Positions 9,021 through 17,896 are shown, numbered from the stretch's first letter. The stretch is 64,000 nt of DNA from an uncultured Paracoccaceae bacterium (GCA_913060475.1 CAJXSD010000001.1:62001-126000); one strand, 5' to 3'. The notes: generated by a model not told the origin, from the sequence alone. Made by a program: numbers and translations.

Positions 9021-9897
9021 TGCAGGGCTTGTCATAGACTGGTCTGCGCGGTCCACCGCATCGCCCAAAACACCTGTTGCCGATGCGATTTATGCCTGCG
9101 GGTTTAGCCAAAGTGGCATAAAACACCCCCAATATTTCCGCACGCGCCATGCCTGTTTTGCCGCCCTTATCACCGCAATTGACGCGGCCCTGTCACGGGG
9201 GGAATTATTTTTTCTGGGCTTTGATTTTTCATTTGGCTATCCAATGGGGTTTGTCCCTGCGGTGACGGGGCAGGCGGATGCCAAATCAATCTGGCATTAT
9301 TTCAACCAGCATGTGCGCGATGATGCAGATAACCGCAATAATCGGTTTGACGTCGCCAATCAGATAAATGCGCGCCTGTCCGGGGTTGGGCCATTTTGGG
9401 GATGCCCCGCCCAGATGCAGTTTGATCATCTGCCGCACAAAGGATCGGCGCGGCGTGATCATGGGTTTGCTGAATTCCGTGCAACAGAAATTGCATCCAA
9501 AACGGCGCAATCCAGCTGGAAATTGTTTACCACCGGATCCGTTGGGTCACAGGCCATTTTGGGCATGTCCTATCTGGCGCAATTGATTGACCGTTATGGG
9601 GCTGCTCTGCATTTTTGGCCCTTTGACGGGGATATTCCATCGCGGGGTCCTGCGGTGGTGATTGCAGAAATTTATCCCAGCCTGTTTACGCAGCCCAGTG
9701 ATGCCCAATTACAGCACCGCAATGGCGATGCTATTTTTCAGATCAAGGATGCCTGTCAGGTCTGGCGCACTGCAAACTATGTTCAGCATATAACGCGTGA
9801 TCAATGGCAGGGGTTACATGGCGCCGATCACATTTCAGACCCTCGAATTCAGGCCGAGGGGTGGATTGTCGGCGTGCCCTGTGGTCCTGAGCCATAG
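9013..9897 (+). CDS. Conserved protein co-operonic with mobAB (DUF429-like, RNase H-like fold suspected)
   Basis: 294 residues. In related bacteria genes in this position are often labelled molybdopterin-guanine dinucleotide synthesis protein only because of their neighbours. The acidic motifs VIDWSA (residues 7-12), FFLGFDFSFGYPMGF (near 66-80) and VIAEIYPSLFT (near 217-227) are spaced like those of DUF429-type predicted RNase H-like nucleases, where such acidic residues bind metal. No molybdopterin-binding motif is visible. The 8-base overlap with mobB supports co-expression. Function unknown; the nuclease-like reading is inference from motif pattern. Confidence 0.75.
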   Translation: MFDAGLVIDWSARSTASPKTPVADAIYACGFSQSGIKHPQYFRTRHACFAALITAIDAALSRGELFFLGFDFSFGYPMGFVPAVTGQADAKSIWHYFNQHVRDDADNRNNRFDVANQINARLSGVGPFWGCPAQMQFDHLPHKGSARRDHGFAEFRATEIASKTAQSSWKLFTTGSVGSQAILGMSYLAQLIDRYGAALHFWPFDGDIPSRGPAVVIAEIYPSLFTQPSDAQLQHRNGDAIFQIKDACQVWRTANYVQHITRDQWQGLHGADHISDPRIQAEGWIVGVPCGPEP

Positions 9898-9903
9898 TCG
9901 TTT

Positions 9904-10608
9904 TTAGCGGTCCCAGACCACATCGCCCAGAAAAATATAGCCCGCGCCATAGATGGTTTTGATCAGTTTGGGATCCTTGGGGTCCTCTTTCAGTTTTGTG
10001 CGCAGGCGGGAAATGCGCACATCCATCGCGCGATCAAAGCTTTCGCCTGCACCGCCGCCCAAACGCTCTTGCATGAATGCGCGGCTGATCAACCGCTTGG
10101 GGCTTTCTAAAAACAGGCGCAGCACTTCGCCTTCGGCATGGCTGAAAGGCGTTTCGCCGCCTTGGGCATCCACCAATGTATAGCGGTCAAAATAGGCGGT
10201 CCACCCTTCGAAACTGGCGGTGTCGCCCGTGGTGGTTTTGGTGCGTTCCTTGCGCATGCGGGCGCGAATGCGGGCGACCACCTCGGCCGGTTCAAAGGGT
10301 TTGATGATGTAATCATCTGCGCCCAATTCCAATCCCGTCACACGGTCCTGAACCTGTGCGCGGCCGGAAATGATAATGACAACCGCCCCCTGTTCTAGGG
10401 CCAACCGATGGACCAACGACAACCCGTCGCGATCGGGCAGCCCCAGATCCACCAAACAGACGTCCGGGGTGGTGGTTTGTAAAAACGCCTCAAACTCGGT
10501 CGCGCGGGAAAACCCCATGGTGCGAAACCCCGCATCCTCTAGCGCTGCTGCCAAAATGGAACGGATCGTCGGTTCGTCGTCCAAAATTGTGACCAGGGGC
10601 GTCGTCAT
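9904..10608 (-). CDS. OmpR-family response regulator
   Basis: 234 residues. An N-terminal receiver domain (about 1-120) has the acidic pair in ILDDEPT, the phospho-acceptor aspartate in CLVDLGLPDRDG (near residue 53) and the lysine of DDYIIKPF. A winged-helix DNA-binding domain fills about 135-230 with SHAEGEVLRLFLESP, MDVRISRLRTKL and IKTIYGAGYIF. It is encoded directly after the hybrid kinase with a 4-base ATGA overlap, so the two are a cognate pair. The regulon is not evident from the window. Its stop faces the mobB-linked gene 6 bases away. Confidence 0.94.
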   Translation of the reverse strand: MTTPLVTILDDEPTIRSILAAALEDAGFRTMGFSRATEFEAFLQTTTPDVCLVDLGLPDRDGLSLVHRLALEQGAVVIIISGRAQVQDRVTGLELGADDYIIKPFEPAEVVARIRARMRKERTKTTTGDTASFEGWTAYFDRYTLVDAQGGETPFSHAEGEVLRLFLESPKRLISRAFMQERLGGGAGESFDRAMDVRISRLRTKLKEDPKDPKLIKTIYGAGYIFLGDVVWDR

Positions 10609-12521
10609 GCTGTGTCAGTTCCTTGCAATAGCTGTCCCAATTGTGCCTGCGTGAATGGTTTTGTCAAAACGGGGGCATGCCGTTGTGCGGCTTGGGCCAA
10701 TTCATGATGGGCGGGCAGAGATGTCATAAAGATAACCAACGGGTGATTGTCGGGCAATCCCTCGACAAAGGCAACACCGGTTTTATCCCCCTCTAATTGC
10801 AAATCGCTAAGGATCAGGGTGACTTCGGGCAGGCCAGTTAACAGGGCCTGTGCTTCGTCTGCGGATGCCGCCTCGACAACGCTATAGCCCAGTGATGTCA
10901 ACATGGCCCGCATGGTGTCGCGCAGGTCAGGTTGATCATCGATCAGTAATGCCAAACCGGGGGCCGATTGGGTCATGGCGCGGCGGGCAGGCAACCGCAG
11001 GATGACACGCGCCCCGCGGTATCCATTGCGCAGCAATAAATCACCGCCCGACATTTTGGCAATATCATAGACCATGGTCAGGCCCAGCCCTGTTCCCTGG
11101 GCCCCCTTGGTGGTGTAGAACGGTTCAAAGGCCTGTTCCAGCGCCGTTTGTGTGAACCCGGGGCCCGTATCACAGACGGTAAATTCGATCCAGGTTTCCT
11201 TGACCACATCCACAATTAGGGTGATCATCCCGGTGTCCCCACAGGCATCGCGGGCGTTTAGAATCAGGTTCAACAGTGCATCCTGAACCATCCCCGGATC
11301 CAGAAACCACAACCGGTCATCGGTGCTGTTTGTAACCTTTAGCTGGATTTGATCCGGCAGGGTCGATTTTGCCATGGTGGTCAAATTGTCAATCAAATCA
11401 CCCAGCCGCGTGGCCTTGGGCAGGGGCGCGCGGGTACCGGTCATGCCAGCAATGGTGTTTAACAAATCCCCCCCACGGCGGGCGGCGTCATGGGTGGCCT
11501 GGATCAGGGTTTTGGCCTGAGGTGGTAAATCCAGCTGGTTCAGGCGGCTTTGTGCGCCCAAAATAATGGTCAGCAGATTTGAAAAATCATGGGCCAAGCC
11601 GCTGGTCAGTTGCGACGCCAATTCGCGCCGGCTTTGTTGTTGCAATGCGGTGCGGGCCTGGGTTTCTTCGGTCACGTCCATGGACAGAATGTAAACCCCG
11701 TTGATGCCGGTATCTTTGGCATTGCGATCGGGGGTAAAGGCCGCGCGAATGCGTCGTGAACTGAGCGTGTCGGTAAATTCAAATACGCTGGCCTGTCCCT
11801 GCAAGGCCATGTTCAAATTCTGTTCAATCGCGGCATAGGCCTGTGCGCCCAAGGCCTCGGCGATGTGGCGGCCCAAGATGTCCGAGGGCCGTTCCGGCAT
11901 GATCGAACTGAGCCTGCGGTTGGAATAGGTATAACGCCGATCGGGTCCGACATGGGCAATATGGGCCGGCATCATTTCTGTGGTCAGGCGGGTGCGTGCT
12001 TCGATCTCGGTCAGTTCGCGTTTGGCCTGTTCTAGCGCGGCGATTGTGGATTCCAGTTTTCTGTTGGTTTCCCCCAATTCAGCGGAATAGGCAGACAGCT
12101 GGCCCGACAATTCCTCGGATCGCGCGCGCAACATGCCTTCTTGGCGTTTGACTTGGGTAATGTCTGTATAGACGGTCACCCATCCGCCTTGGGGCAGGGG
12201 CGCGCCTTCGACGCTGATGACCTGACCATTTGCGCGGGTGCGTTCCATATAGTGGGGTTCAAAATCCCGTGCCATTTGCACGCGTTCTGTGACAAAGGCA
12301 TCGATATCGTCCAGTGGGCCGTATTCCCCCAAGGTGGCCAAATGTCGGATGGTATCGGCAAAACTGGCCCCGGCCGTGGTCAGGGTATTGGGCAGATCAA
12401 ACATGTCCTGAAACCGACGATTGGACAACACCAACCGCAGGTCCTGATCATAGATGGTCAAGGCCTGCTGGATCAGGTTCAATCCCGCTTGTGTCATAGA
12501 CTCTTTGGTACGTCGATCCAT
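10605..12521 (-). CDS. Soluble hybrid sensor histidine kinase (PAS-PAS-HK-REC)
   Basis: About 638 residues. Domain order: an N-terminal PAS domain (about 10-115, with ALTIYDQDLRLVLSNRRF), a coiled-coil stretch rich in E, L and R (about 120-175), a second PAS domain (about 180-300), the phospho-acceptor histidine in SGLAHDFSNLLTII, an HATPase domain with NLILNARDA, DTGPGFTQTALEQAFEPFYTTK and GTGLGLTMV, and a C-terminal receiver with the aspartate in LILSDLQLEGD. I see no transmembrane segment, so it should sense an internal signal through its PAS domains. The ATG at 12521 has an AGGACAGG-type ribosome site; the longer frame to 12569 does not. Phosphorelay from the attached receiver to the OmpR-type partner is likely. 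Confidence 0.92.
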   Translation of the reverse strand: MDRRTKESMTQAGLNLIQQALTIYDQDLRLVLSNRRFQDMFDLPNTLTTAGASFADTIRHLATLGEYGPLDDIDAFVTERVQMARDFEPHYMERTRANGQVISVEGAPLPQGGWVTVYTDITQVKRQEGMLRARSEELSGQLSAYSAELGETNRKLESTIAALEQAKRELTEIEARTRLTTEMMPAHIAHVGPDRRYTYSNRRLSSIMPERPSDILGRHIAEALGAQAYAAIEQNLNMALQGQASVFEFTDTLSSRRIRAAFTPDRNAKDTGINGVYILSMDVTEETQARTALQQQSRRELASQLTSGLAHDFSNLLTIILGAQSRLNQLDLPPQAKTLIQATHDAARRGGDLLNTIAGMTGTRAPLPKATRLGDLIDNLTTMAKSTLPDQIQLKVTNSTDDRLWFLDPGMVQDALLNLILNARDACGDTGMITLIVDVVKETWIEFTVCDTGPGFTQTALEQAFEPFYTTKGAQGTGLGLTMVYDIAKMSGGDLLLRNGYRGARVILRLPARRAMTQSAPGLALLIDDQPDLRDTMRAMLTSLGYSVVEAASADEAQALLTGLPEVTLILSDLQLEGDKTGVAFVEGLPDNHPLVIFMTSLPAHHELAQAAQRHAPVLTKPFTQAQLGQLLQGTDTA

Positions 12522-12686
12522 TTTTCCTGTCCTTTGGGGCAGTGCTATCATCGCAAATGCCCAAGACAAAGCAAAATAAAACGCTGTTACAATTCGTTAG
12601 GATTGTGAAATCATGCCGCAAAGATTGCGACCGAACGTAACGGAAAATATCGCGCATCAAGCGTGACCAAATGGGAGGATACATCG

Positions 12687-14657
12687 TTGACCCAGCCAGT
12701 GAATGGTGACAGCGGACTGCGTTCGGTGCCTGCATTGTTGCGTCGGAACGCGAAAACAATGGCACAGGCCCCCGCCTATCGCGAAAAAGAATTTGGCATT
12801 TGGCAAACATGGACCTGGACGCAGGCCTGTCAACAGGCCGAAAGTTTGGCGCTGGGCCTGATTGATTTGGGTTTGGATACCGGTGACTTTGTGGCCATCA
12901 TTGGCCGTAACCGCCCCAGTTTGTATTTGTCGATGGTGGCGGTGCAGATGGCGGGCGGTGTGCCGGTTCCCCTGTACCAGGACGCGGTTGCCGACGAAAT
13001 GTCATATGTGTTGCAGCACTGTGGCGCGCGCTATGTCATTGCCGAATCCCAAGAACAGGTGGACAAAGTCCTTGAGGTCCAAGACCAGCTAAGTGAATTG
13101 AAACATATGGTCTATCTGGACCCGCGCGGGTTGCGCAAATATGACCATACGCATTTGCATTCTTATGATGCGATTTTGGATGCGGGGCATGCAAAACGCG
13201 ACGCCACCCTGCCCATTTTACAACAGCGCGAAGGCAAACTGGATTACGACAGCACCTGCGTGATGCTGTATACATCGGGTACAACGGGCAAACCTAAGGG
13301 CGTTGTTTTGTCAAACCGGAACATCATCGAAACGGCGCGTGCATCGTCCGATTTTGATAAACTGACCTCGGGCGAAAATGTGTTGGCCTATCTGCCCATG
13401 GCCTGGGTTGGGGATTTCATTTTTTCGATTGGTCAGGCGTATTGGACGGGGTTTTGCGTGAACTGCCCGGAAAGTCAGGACACCATGTCCACCGATTTGC
13501 GCGAAATTGGGCCCAGTTATTTCTTTGCCCCGCCGCGCGTGTTTGAAACCCAGTTGACCAATGTCATGATCCGGATGGAGGATGCTGGAAAATTCAAAAA
13601 ATGGCTGTTTGACACATTCATGGCCCATGCGCGCAAAGTGGGTCCGGCCATTTTGGATGGGCATTCTGTTGGCATGATGGACCGGCTGAAATATGCTTTG
13701 GGGGAATTGTGCATTTATGGGCCGCTGAAAAACACACTTGGGTTTACCAATGTGCGCGTGGGATACACCGCCGGCGAGGCGATTGGCCCTGAAATTTTCG
13801 ATTTCTATCGGTCCTTGGGGATCAATTTGAAACAGCTCTATGGTCAGACCGAGGCGTCCGTGTTTATCACGCAACAACCCGATGGTCAGGTGCGCAGTGA
13901 TACCGTTGGTGTGCCCAGCCCCGGAGTAGAGGTGCGCATCGGCGACAGTGGTGAAGTGTACTATCGCAGTCCCGGCACATTTGTTGAATATTATAGAAAC
14001 CCCGAAAGCACCGCAGACACCAAAGACCCAGAAGGTTGGGTTGCAACGGGGGACGCGGGATTTTTCGAAACAGACACAGGCCACTTGCGCATTATCGACC
14101 GTGCCAAAGATGTGGCCAAGATGTCTGATGGCGGCATGTTCGCGCCCAAGTTTGTTGAAAACAAGTTAAAGTTTTATCCCAGCATCCTTGAGGCCGTGGT
14201 CTTTGGTGCAGGGCGCGACACCTGCGTGGCCTTTATCAACATTGATATGTCTGCGGTGGGCAACTGGGCCGAGCGGAACAACATCGCCTATTCCAGTTAT
14301 CAGGAATTGGCGGGTCATCCCCGCGTGCTAGAGCAGATCCGTTTGCATGTGAACGAAGTGAACGCATCGGTCGCGCAGGATGAAATGTTATCGGGGTGTC
14401 AAATCCACCGGTTCTTGGTGCTGCACAAAGAATTGGATGCGGATGACGGCGAATTGACCCGGACCCGCAAGGTGCGTCGCAAAATTATTGGCGAAAAGTT
14501 CGAGGATTTGGTCAATGCCCTCTATGACGGGTCGGCCAGCATTTATACCGAAACCGAGGTGACCTATGAAGATGGTCGCAAGGGTAAAATTTCGGCCACG
14601 TTGAATATTCTGGACGCCGAGGTTTTTCCACGCGCAGCCCAGATCGCGGCGCAATAG
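12687..14657 (+). CDS. AMP-dependent acyl-CoA synthetase (long-chain type) heading the importer operon
   Basis: 656 residues of the ANL adenylate-forming superfamily. The ATP loop YTSGTTGKPKGVVLSNRN lies near residue 200, LYGQTEASVFIT near 390, ATGDAGFFET near 455 and the hinge-type motif LRIIDRAKDVAKMSDG just after. It activates a carboxylic acid with ATP and CoA to the CoA thioester; the long form with its C-terminal extension is the long-chain/ACSBG-like type, but the substrate is not determined. I place the start at the TTG at 12687 because a GGGAGGA site ends 7 bases before it; a GTG at 12663 would put that site inside the gene. It is followed 9 bases later by the importer ATPase gene, suggesting that the imported compound is its substrate. 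Confidence 0.93.
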   Translation: MTQPVNGDSGLRSVPALLRRNAKTMAQAPAYREKEFGIWQTWTWTQACQQAESLALGLIDLGLDTGDFVAIIGRNRPSLYLSMVAVQMAGGVPVPLYQDAVADEMSYVLQHCGARYVIAESQEQVDKVLEVQDQLSELKHMVYLDPRGLRKYDHTHLHSYDAILDAGHAKRDATLPILQQREGKLDYDSTCVMLYTSGTTGKPKGVVLSNRNIIETARASSDFDKLTSGENVLAYLPMAWVGDFIFSIGQAYWTGFCVNCPESQDTMSTDLREIGPSYFFAPPRVFETQLTNVMIRMEDAGKFKKWLFDTFMAHARKVGPAILDGHSVGMMDRLKYALGELCIYGPLKNTLGFTNVRVGYTAGEAIGPEIFDFYRSLGINLKQLYGQTEASVFITQQPDGQVRSDTVGVPSPGVEVRIGDSGEVYYRSPGTFVEYYRNPESTADTKDPEGWVATGDAGFFETDTGHLRIIDRAKDVAKMSDGGMFAPKFVENKLKFYPSILEAVVFGAGRDTCVAFINIDMSAVGNWAERNNIAYSSYQELAGHPRVLEQIRLHVNEVNASVAQDEMLSGCQIHRFLVLHKELDADDGELTRTRKVRRKIIGEKFEDLVNALYDGSASIYTETEVTYEDGRKGKISATLNILDAEVFPRAAQIAAQ

Positions 14658-14666
14658 GGGGACATC

Positions 14667-15485
14667 ATGTTAGATCAAACAGAGGGATATATGACCGCTG
14701 ATGGCCGCAAAATTGGCGGCGTGGTCATGGATATGCGCAACATTACTCTCCGCTTTGGTGGGGTTGAGGCCATCAAAAACATCAGTTTCGATATTCGCGA
14801 AGGTGAAATTCGCGCGATTATTGGACCAAACGGGGCCGGTAAATCGTCGATGTTGAACGTGATTTCCGGATTTTATGTACCCCAAGAGGGCGAAGTCTGG
14901 TTCCGCGGATCCAAGCGTCCACCGATGAAACCCTATCAGGTGGCGCAACAGGGGATCGCGCGCACGTTTCAAAACATTGCCCTGTTTGAGGGGATGAGTG
15001 TTTTGGATAACGTCATGACGGGGCGGTTGAACAATATGAAAACGGGCCTGCTTCAACAGGCATTGTGGCGCGGCGCGGCTGAGCGCGAAGAGGTTGAAAA
15101 CCGTGAAATCTGTGAAAAGGTGATCGATTTTCTGGAAATCCAGCACATTCGCAAAACGCCGGTTGCGCGACTGCCTTATGGTTTGAAAAAACGGGTTGAA
15201 CTGGCGCGTGCCCTAGCGTCTGAGCCAAAGTTGTTGTTGTTGGATGAACCCATGGCCGGCATGAATGTCGAAGAAAAAGAGGACATGAGCCGGTTTATCC
15301 TGTCGGTAAATGATGAGTTTGGAACCACCATTGCGCTGATTGAACACGATATGGGGGTTGTTATGGATCTGTCTGACCGTGTTGTCGTGATGGATTACGG
15401 TAAAAAAATCGGGGACGGTACACCGGATGAGGTGCGCAATAACCAGGATGTGATTGATGCCTATCTGGGGGTGTCCCATGATTAA
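14667..15485 (+). CDS. ABC importer ATPase, LivG type
   Basis: 272 residues. Walker A GPNGAGKSSMLN is near residue 52, the Q-loop region RTFQNIALFEGMSV near 105, the signature region reads LPYGLKKRVELARALA, as in LivG-type ATPases where LSGGQ is replaced, and Walker B is LLLLDEPMAGM followed by IEHDMGVVMDLSDRVVVMD. LivG and LivF form the ATPase dimer that drives the hydrophobic amino acid/amide (HAAT) class of importers. The gene sits between the first ligase and the permease genes. Transported ligand is not necessarily an amino acid here, given the flanking ligases. Confidence 0.94.
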   Translation: MLDQTEGYMTADGRKIGGVVMDMRNITLRFGGVEAIKNISFDIREGEIRAIIGPNGAGKSSMLNVISGFYVPQEGEVWFRGSKRPPMKPYQVAQQGIARTFQNIALFEGMSVLDNVMTGRLNNMKTGLLQQALWRGAAEREEVENREICEKVIDFLEIQHIRKTPVARLPYGLKKRVELARALASEPKLLLLDEPMAGMNVEEKEDMSRFILSVNDEFGTTIALIEHDMGVVMDLSDRVVVMDYGKKIGDGTPDEVRNNQDVIDAYLGVSHD

Positions 15486-15497
15486 CTGTGTCGCATC

Positions 15498-15550
15498 ATG
15501 TTTTTTCGATCCGTCGCCCACCCACCCACCCCGCCGCATCGAAAAAACAT
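15498..15550 (+). promoter_or_regulatory. Long perfect inverted repeat with a C-rich loop between livG- and livH-type genes
   Basis: Arms of 13 bases match perfectly: ATGTTTTTTCGAT at 15498-15510 and ATCGAAAAAACAT at 15538-15550. The 27-base loop is almost pure C with A spacers. In RNA this would fold as an AU-rich stem with a C-rich loop just before the AAGGAG ribosome-binding site of the permease gene (15555-15560). There is no T-run after the right arm, so it is not a standard terminator. It could set the expression ratio between ATPase and permease. See the separate entry for the G-rich strand. Confidence 0.7.
15517..15532 (-). other. G-quadruplex motif on the minus (template) strand
   Basis: The minus strand reads GGGGTGGGTGGGTGGG: four G-tracts of at least three with single-base loops, the most stable class of DNA G-quadruplex consensus. 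It lies inside the loop of the 15498-15550 inverted repeat, so extrusion of the stem would leave the G-rich strand single-stranded. It is on the template strand for the importer operon, where a folded quadruplex could slow RNA polymerase. Folding in vivo is inference. Confidence 0.75.
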
Positions 15551-15570
15551 TTCTTAAGGAGAAATAAGCC

Positions 15571-16557
15571 ATGTCAGATACCTTAATTTTCTCGATGGAA
15601 GTGTTCCTGAACGGTTTGATGGCAGGCGTGTTATATGCCTTGGTCGCCTTGGGGTTTGTTTTGATTTACAAAGCTTCTGGCATTTTCAACTATGCCCAAG
15701 GGGTCATGGCGTTGTTTGCGGCGCTGACATTGGTGGGCATTATGGACGGGCAAGTGCCGTTTTCGCACCTGATCAATGCGGCGCTGGGCACCGACATTCA
15801 TCATTTTGGATGGCATGTGCCTGCCTTTATCGGCATCATTTTGTCCATGGGTGTCATGGTCATTCTGGCGTGGATCGTTCAGAAAGTCATTTTTCGGCAC
15901 CTTGTGGGGCAAGAGCCGATTATCCTGTTCATGGCGACCATTGGTTTGGCGTATTTCATGGAAGGTTTGGGTGATATCATGTGGGGATCGGACATCAAGA
16001 AACTGGATGTCGGTTTGCCTCAAGGCATCAACATCGCCATTGACGAGGCCACATATGGCATCTTTGGCTATGGGTTTTTTATCGACAACCTAGATATCGT
16101 CGCCACGATCATCGCCGCGCTGTTGGTTGGTGTGCTGGTGATTTTTTCACAATACACAAAACAGGGCCGCGCGATGCGCGCTGTGGCCGATGACCACCAG
16201 GCGGCCCTGTCGGTCGGGATCAACCTGAATTTCATCTGGGTCATGGTTTGGTCCGTTGCGGGGTTTGTGGCCCTGGTCGCGGGTATCATGTGGGGTACAA
16301 AATCTGGCGTTCAATTTTCGCTGTCGCTGATTGCGCTTAAGGCATTGCCTGTTCTGATGCTGGGTGGATTTACATCCATTCCCGGTGCGATTGTGGGCGG
16401 TTTGATCATCGGTGTCGGCGAAAAAATGTTTGAATTCCTGATCGGCCCAATGATCGGCGGCGCGACGGAAAACTGGTTTGCCTATGTTTTGGCGTTGATT
16501 TTCCTCGTGTTCCGTCCGCAGGGCCTGTTTGGCGAAAAAATCATCGAAAGGGTATAA
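15571..16557 (+). CDS. ABC importer permease, LivH type
   Basis: 328 residues, strongly hydrophobic, with about eight transmembrane helices. The opening FLNGLMAGVLYALVALGFVLIYKASGIFN and its asparagine-tyrosine-alanine-glutamine-glycine continuation are the classic LivH start; MRAVADDHQAALSVGINLN is the coupling-loop region and GGFTSIPGAIVGGLIIGVGE the late conserved block. It forms the inner-membrane channel with the LivM-type protein. It has a strong AAGGAG site, and a hairpin element separates it from the ATPase gene. Slightly longer than E. coli LivH (308 residues), with a loop around residues 60-80 that includes FSHLINAALGTDIHHFGWH. Confidence 0.94.
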   Translation: MSDTLIFSMEVFLNGLMAGVLYALVALGFVLIYKASGIFNYAQGVMALFAALTLVGIMDGQVPFSHLINAALGTDIHHFGWHVPAFIGIILSMGVMVILAWIVQKVIFRHLVGQEPIILFMATIGLAYFMEGLGDIMWGSDIKKLDVGLPQGINIAIDEATYGIFGYGFFIDNLDIVATIIAALLVGVLVIFSQYTKQGRAMRAVADDHQAALSVGINLNFIWVMVWSVAGFVALVAGIMWGTKSGVQFSLSLIALKALPVLMLGGFTSIPGAIVGGLIIGVGEKMFEFLIGPMIGGATENWFAYVLALIFLVFRPQGLFGEKIIERV

Positions 16558-16559
16558 CA

Positions 16560-16739
16560 ATGAAATCCTATGCCCTGTCTTGTGTGATTGGATGGCTTGC
16601 TTTTTGGACCTTTGGTGTGATCGCCGTCGTTACGCAGGGTCTGCATGAAACACAGATCATCACGGCCGCCATCTTGGCCTTTGGTGGACTATTGGCTGGG
16701 ATGACCAGCTATCTAAAACTATGTCGGGAGTGTTCTTAA
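16560..16739 (+). CDS. Small two-helix membrane protein inside the importer operon
   Basis: A 59-residue frame begins at the ATG at 16560, two bases after the permease stop, and ends in a TAA that overlaps the next start as TAATG. The sequence predicts two transmembrane helices at about residues 5-24 and 33-51 joined by a short polar loop (QGLHETQ), with a C-terminal tail containing two cysteines (LCRECS). Position, tight spacing and translational coupling with the LivM-type gene all support a real gene; a non-coding gap would be unusual in this compact operon. I recognise no family. It might stabilise the permease complex. Confidence 0.72.
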   Translation: MKSYALSCVIGWLAFWTFGVIAVVTQGLHETQIITAAILAFGGLLAGMTSYLKLCRECS

Positions 16740-17815
16740 TGTTTTATCGCGAAGCTGGGGATTTCAAAACATCCTATCAAGAAGATAACCAAACCTTCCC
16801 GATCAAATTCGATCGCTATCGCTATTATGCGGTGTTGTTCGTGGCCTTTGCCGTGATCCCGTTCATGATCAACGATTACTGGGTCAACGCCATTTTCCTG
16901 CCGTTTCTGATTTATTCTATTGCGGCGATCGGGTTGAATATTTTGGTGGGCTACACGGGTCAGGTATCTCTGGGCACGGGTGGTTTTATGGCGGTGGGGG
17001 CCTATGCGGTCTATAAACTGATGACCGCCTTTCCCGAAGTATCGATCCTGATCCACGTCGTTTTGGCGGGCGGCATCACGGCGATCGTTGGAATGCTGTT
17101 TGGTCTGCCGTCTTTGCGGATCAAAGGGTTCTATCTTGCGGTGGCGACGTTGGCTGCCCAGTTTTTCCTGGTATGGTTGTTCAACCGCGTACCATGGTTT
17201 TACAACTATTCTGCCTCGGGCCAGATTTCCGCACCCGAACGTACAGTTGCAGGCATACCCGTGACCGGCGCCAATACCGAAGCCTGGGCGCCCTATCTGG
17301 TCTGTCTGGTCTTTGTGACCCTGTCTGCATTGATTGCACGCAACCTGACACGCGGTGCCGTTGGGCGCAGATGGATGGCCATTCGCGATATGGACATTGC
17401 AGCTGAAATCATCGGTGTGAACCCGCTGACGGCAAAACTAACGGCCTTTGGTGTCAGTTCGTTTTTCGTGGGGATTGCGGGTGCGTTATTTTTCGCCGTC
17501 TATCTTGGCGCGGTCGAGGTTGGCGAGGCCTTTGGTATCAATAAATCATTCCTTGTCTTGTTCATGATCATCATTGGCGGGTTGGGATCCATTTTCGGCA
17601 GCTTTGCGGGCGCGGCATTCCTGGTTCTGTTGCCCGTGTTTTTGAAAAATGTGCTGGTCGGGACATTGGGATGGCCCACGGATTTGGCCGCGCATCTGGA
17701 ATTTATGATTGTGGGGGGGCTGATCATCACGTTTTTGATTGCCGAACCCCATGGGCTGGCGCAGCTTTGGCGCGTGGCCAAGGAAAAACTAAGACTTTGG
17801 CCATTCCCTTACTAA
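16739..17815 (+). CDS. ABC importer permease, LivM type
   Basis: 358 residues. Conserved LivM blocks are visible: IAAIGLNILVGYTGQVSLGTGGFMAVGAYA near residue 60-90 (shown here only in part by GYTGQVSLGTGGF), FGLPSLRIKGFYLAVATLAA near 120, MAIRDMDIAAEIIGVN near 225 and IIGGLGSIFGSFAGAAFL near 285. About nine or ten transmembrane helices. It pairs with the LivH-type protein. I use the ATG at 16739 because a GGGAG site lies 8 bases before it and it is coupled to the small upstream gene; the ATG at 16721 would sit inside that gene. An N-terminal hydrophilic stretch of about 25 residues precedes the first helix. Confidence 0.93.
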   Translation: MFYREAGDFKTSYQEDNQTFPIKFDRYRYYAVLFVAFAVIPFMINDYWVNAIFLPFLIYSIAAIGLNILVGYTGQVSLGTGGFMAVGAYAVYKLMTAFPEVSILIHVVLAGGITAIVGMLFGLPSLRIKGFYLAVATLAAQFFLVWLFNRVPWFYNYSASGQISAPERTVAGIPVTGANTEAWAPYLVCLVFVTLSALIARNLTRGAVGRRWMAIRDMDIAAEIIGVNPLTAKLTAFGVSSFFVGIAGALFFAVYLGAVEVGEAFGINKSFLVLFMIIIGGLGSIFGSFAGAAFLVLLPVFLKNVLVGTLGWPTDLAAHLEFMIVGGLIITFLIAEPHGLAQLWRVAKEKLRLWPFPY

Positions 17816-17896
17816 GGCTTGGCCCAAGAGATTGATCGGGGAACACCCCGGCAAATTGTGAACCATCGGACAACCAAAATGGGAGGATTTTTACCG

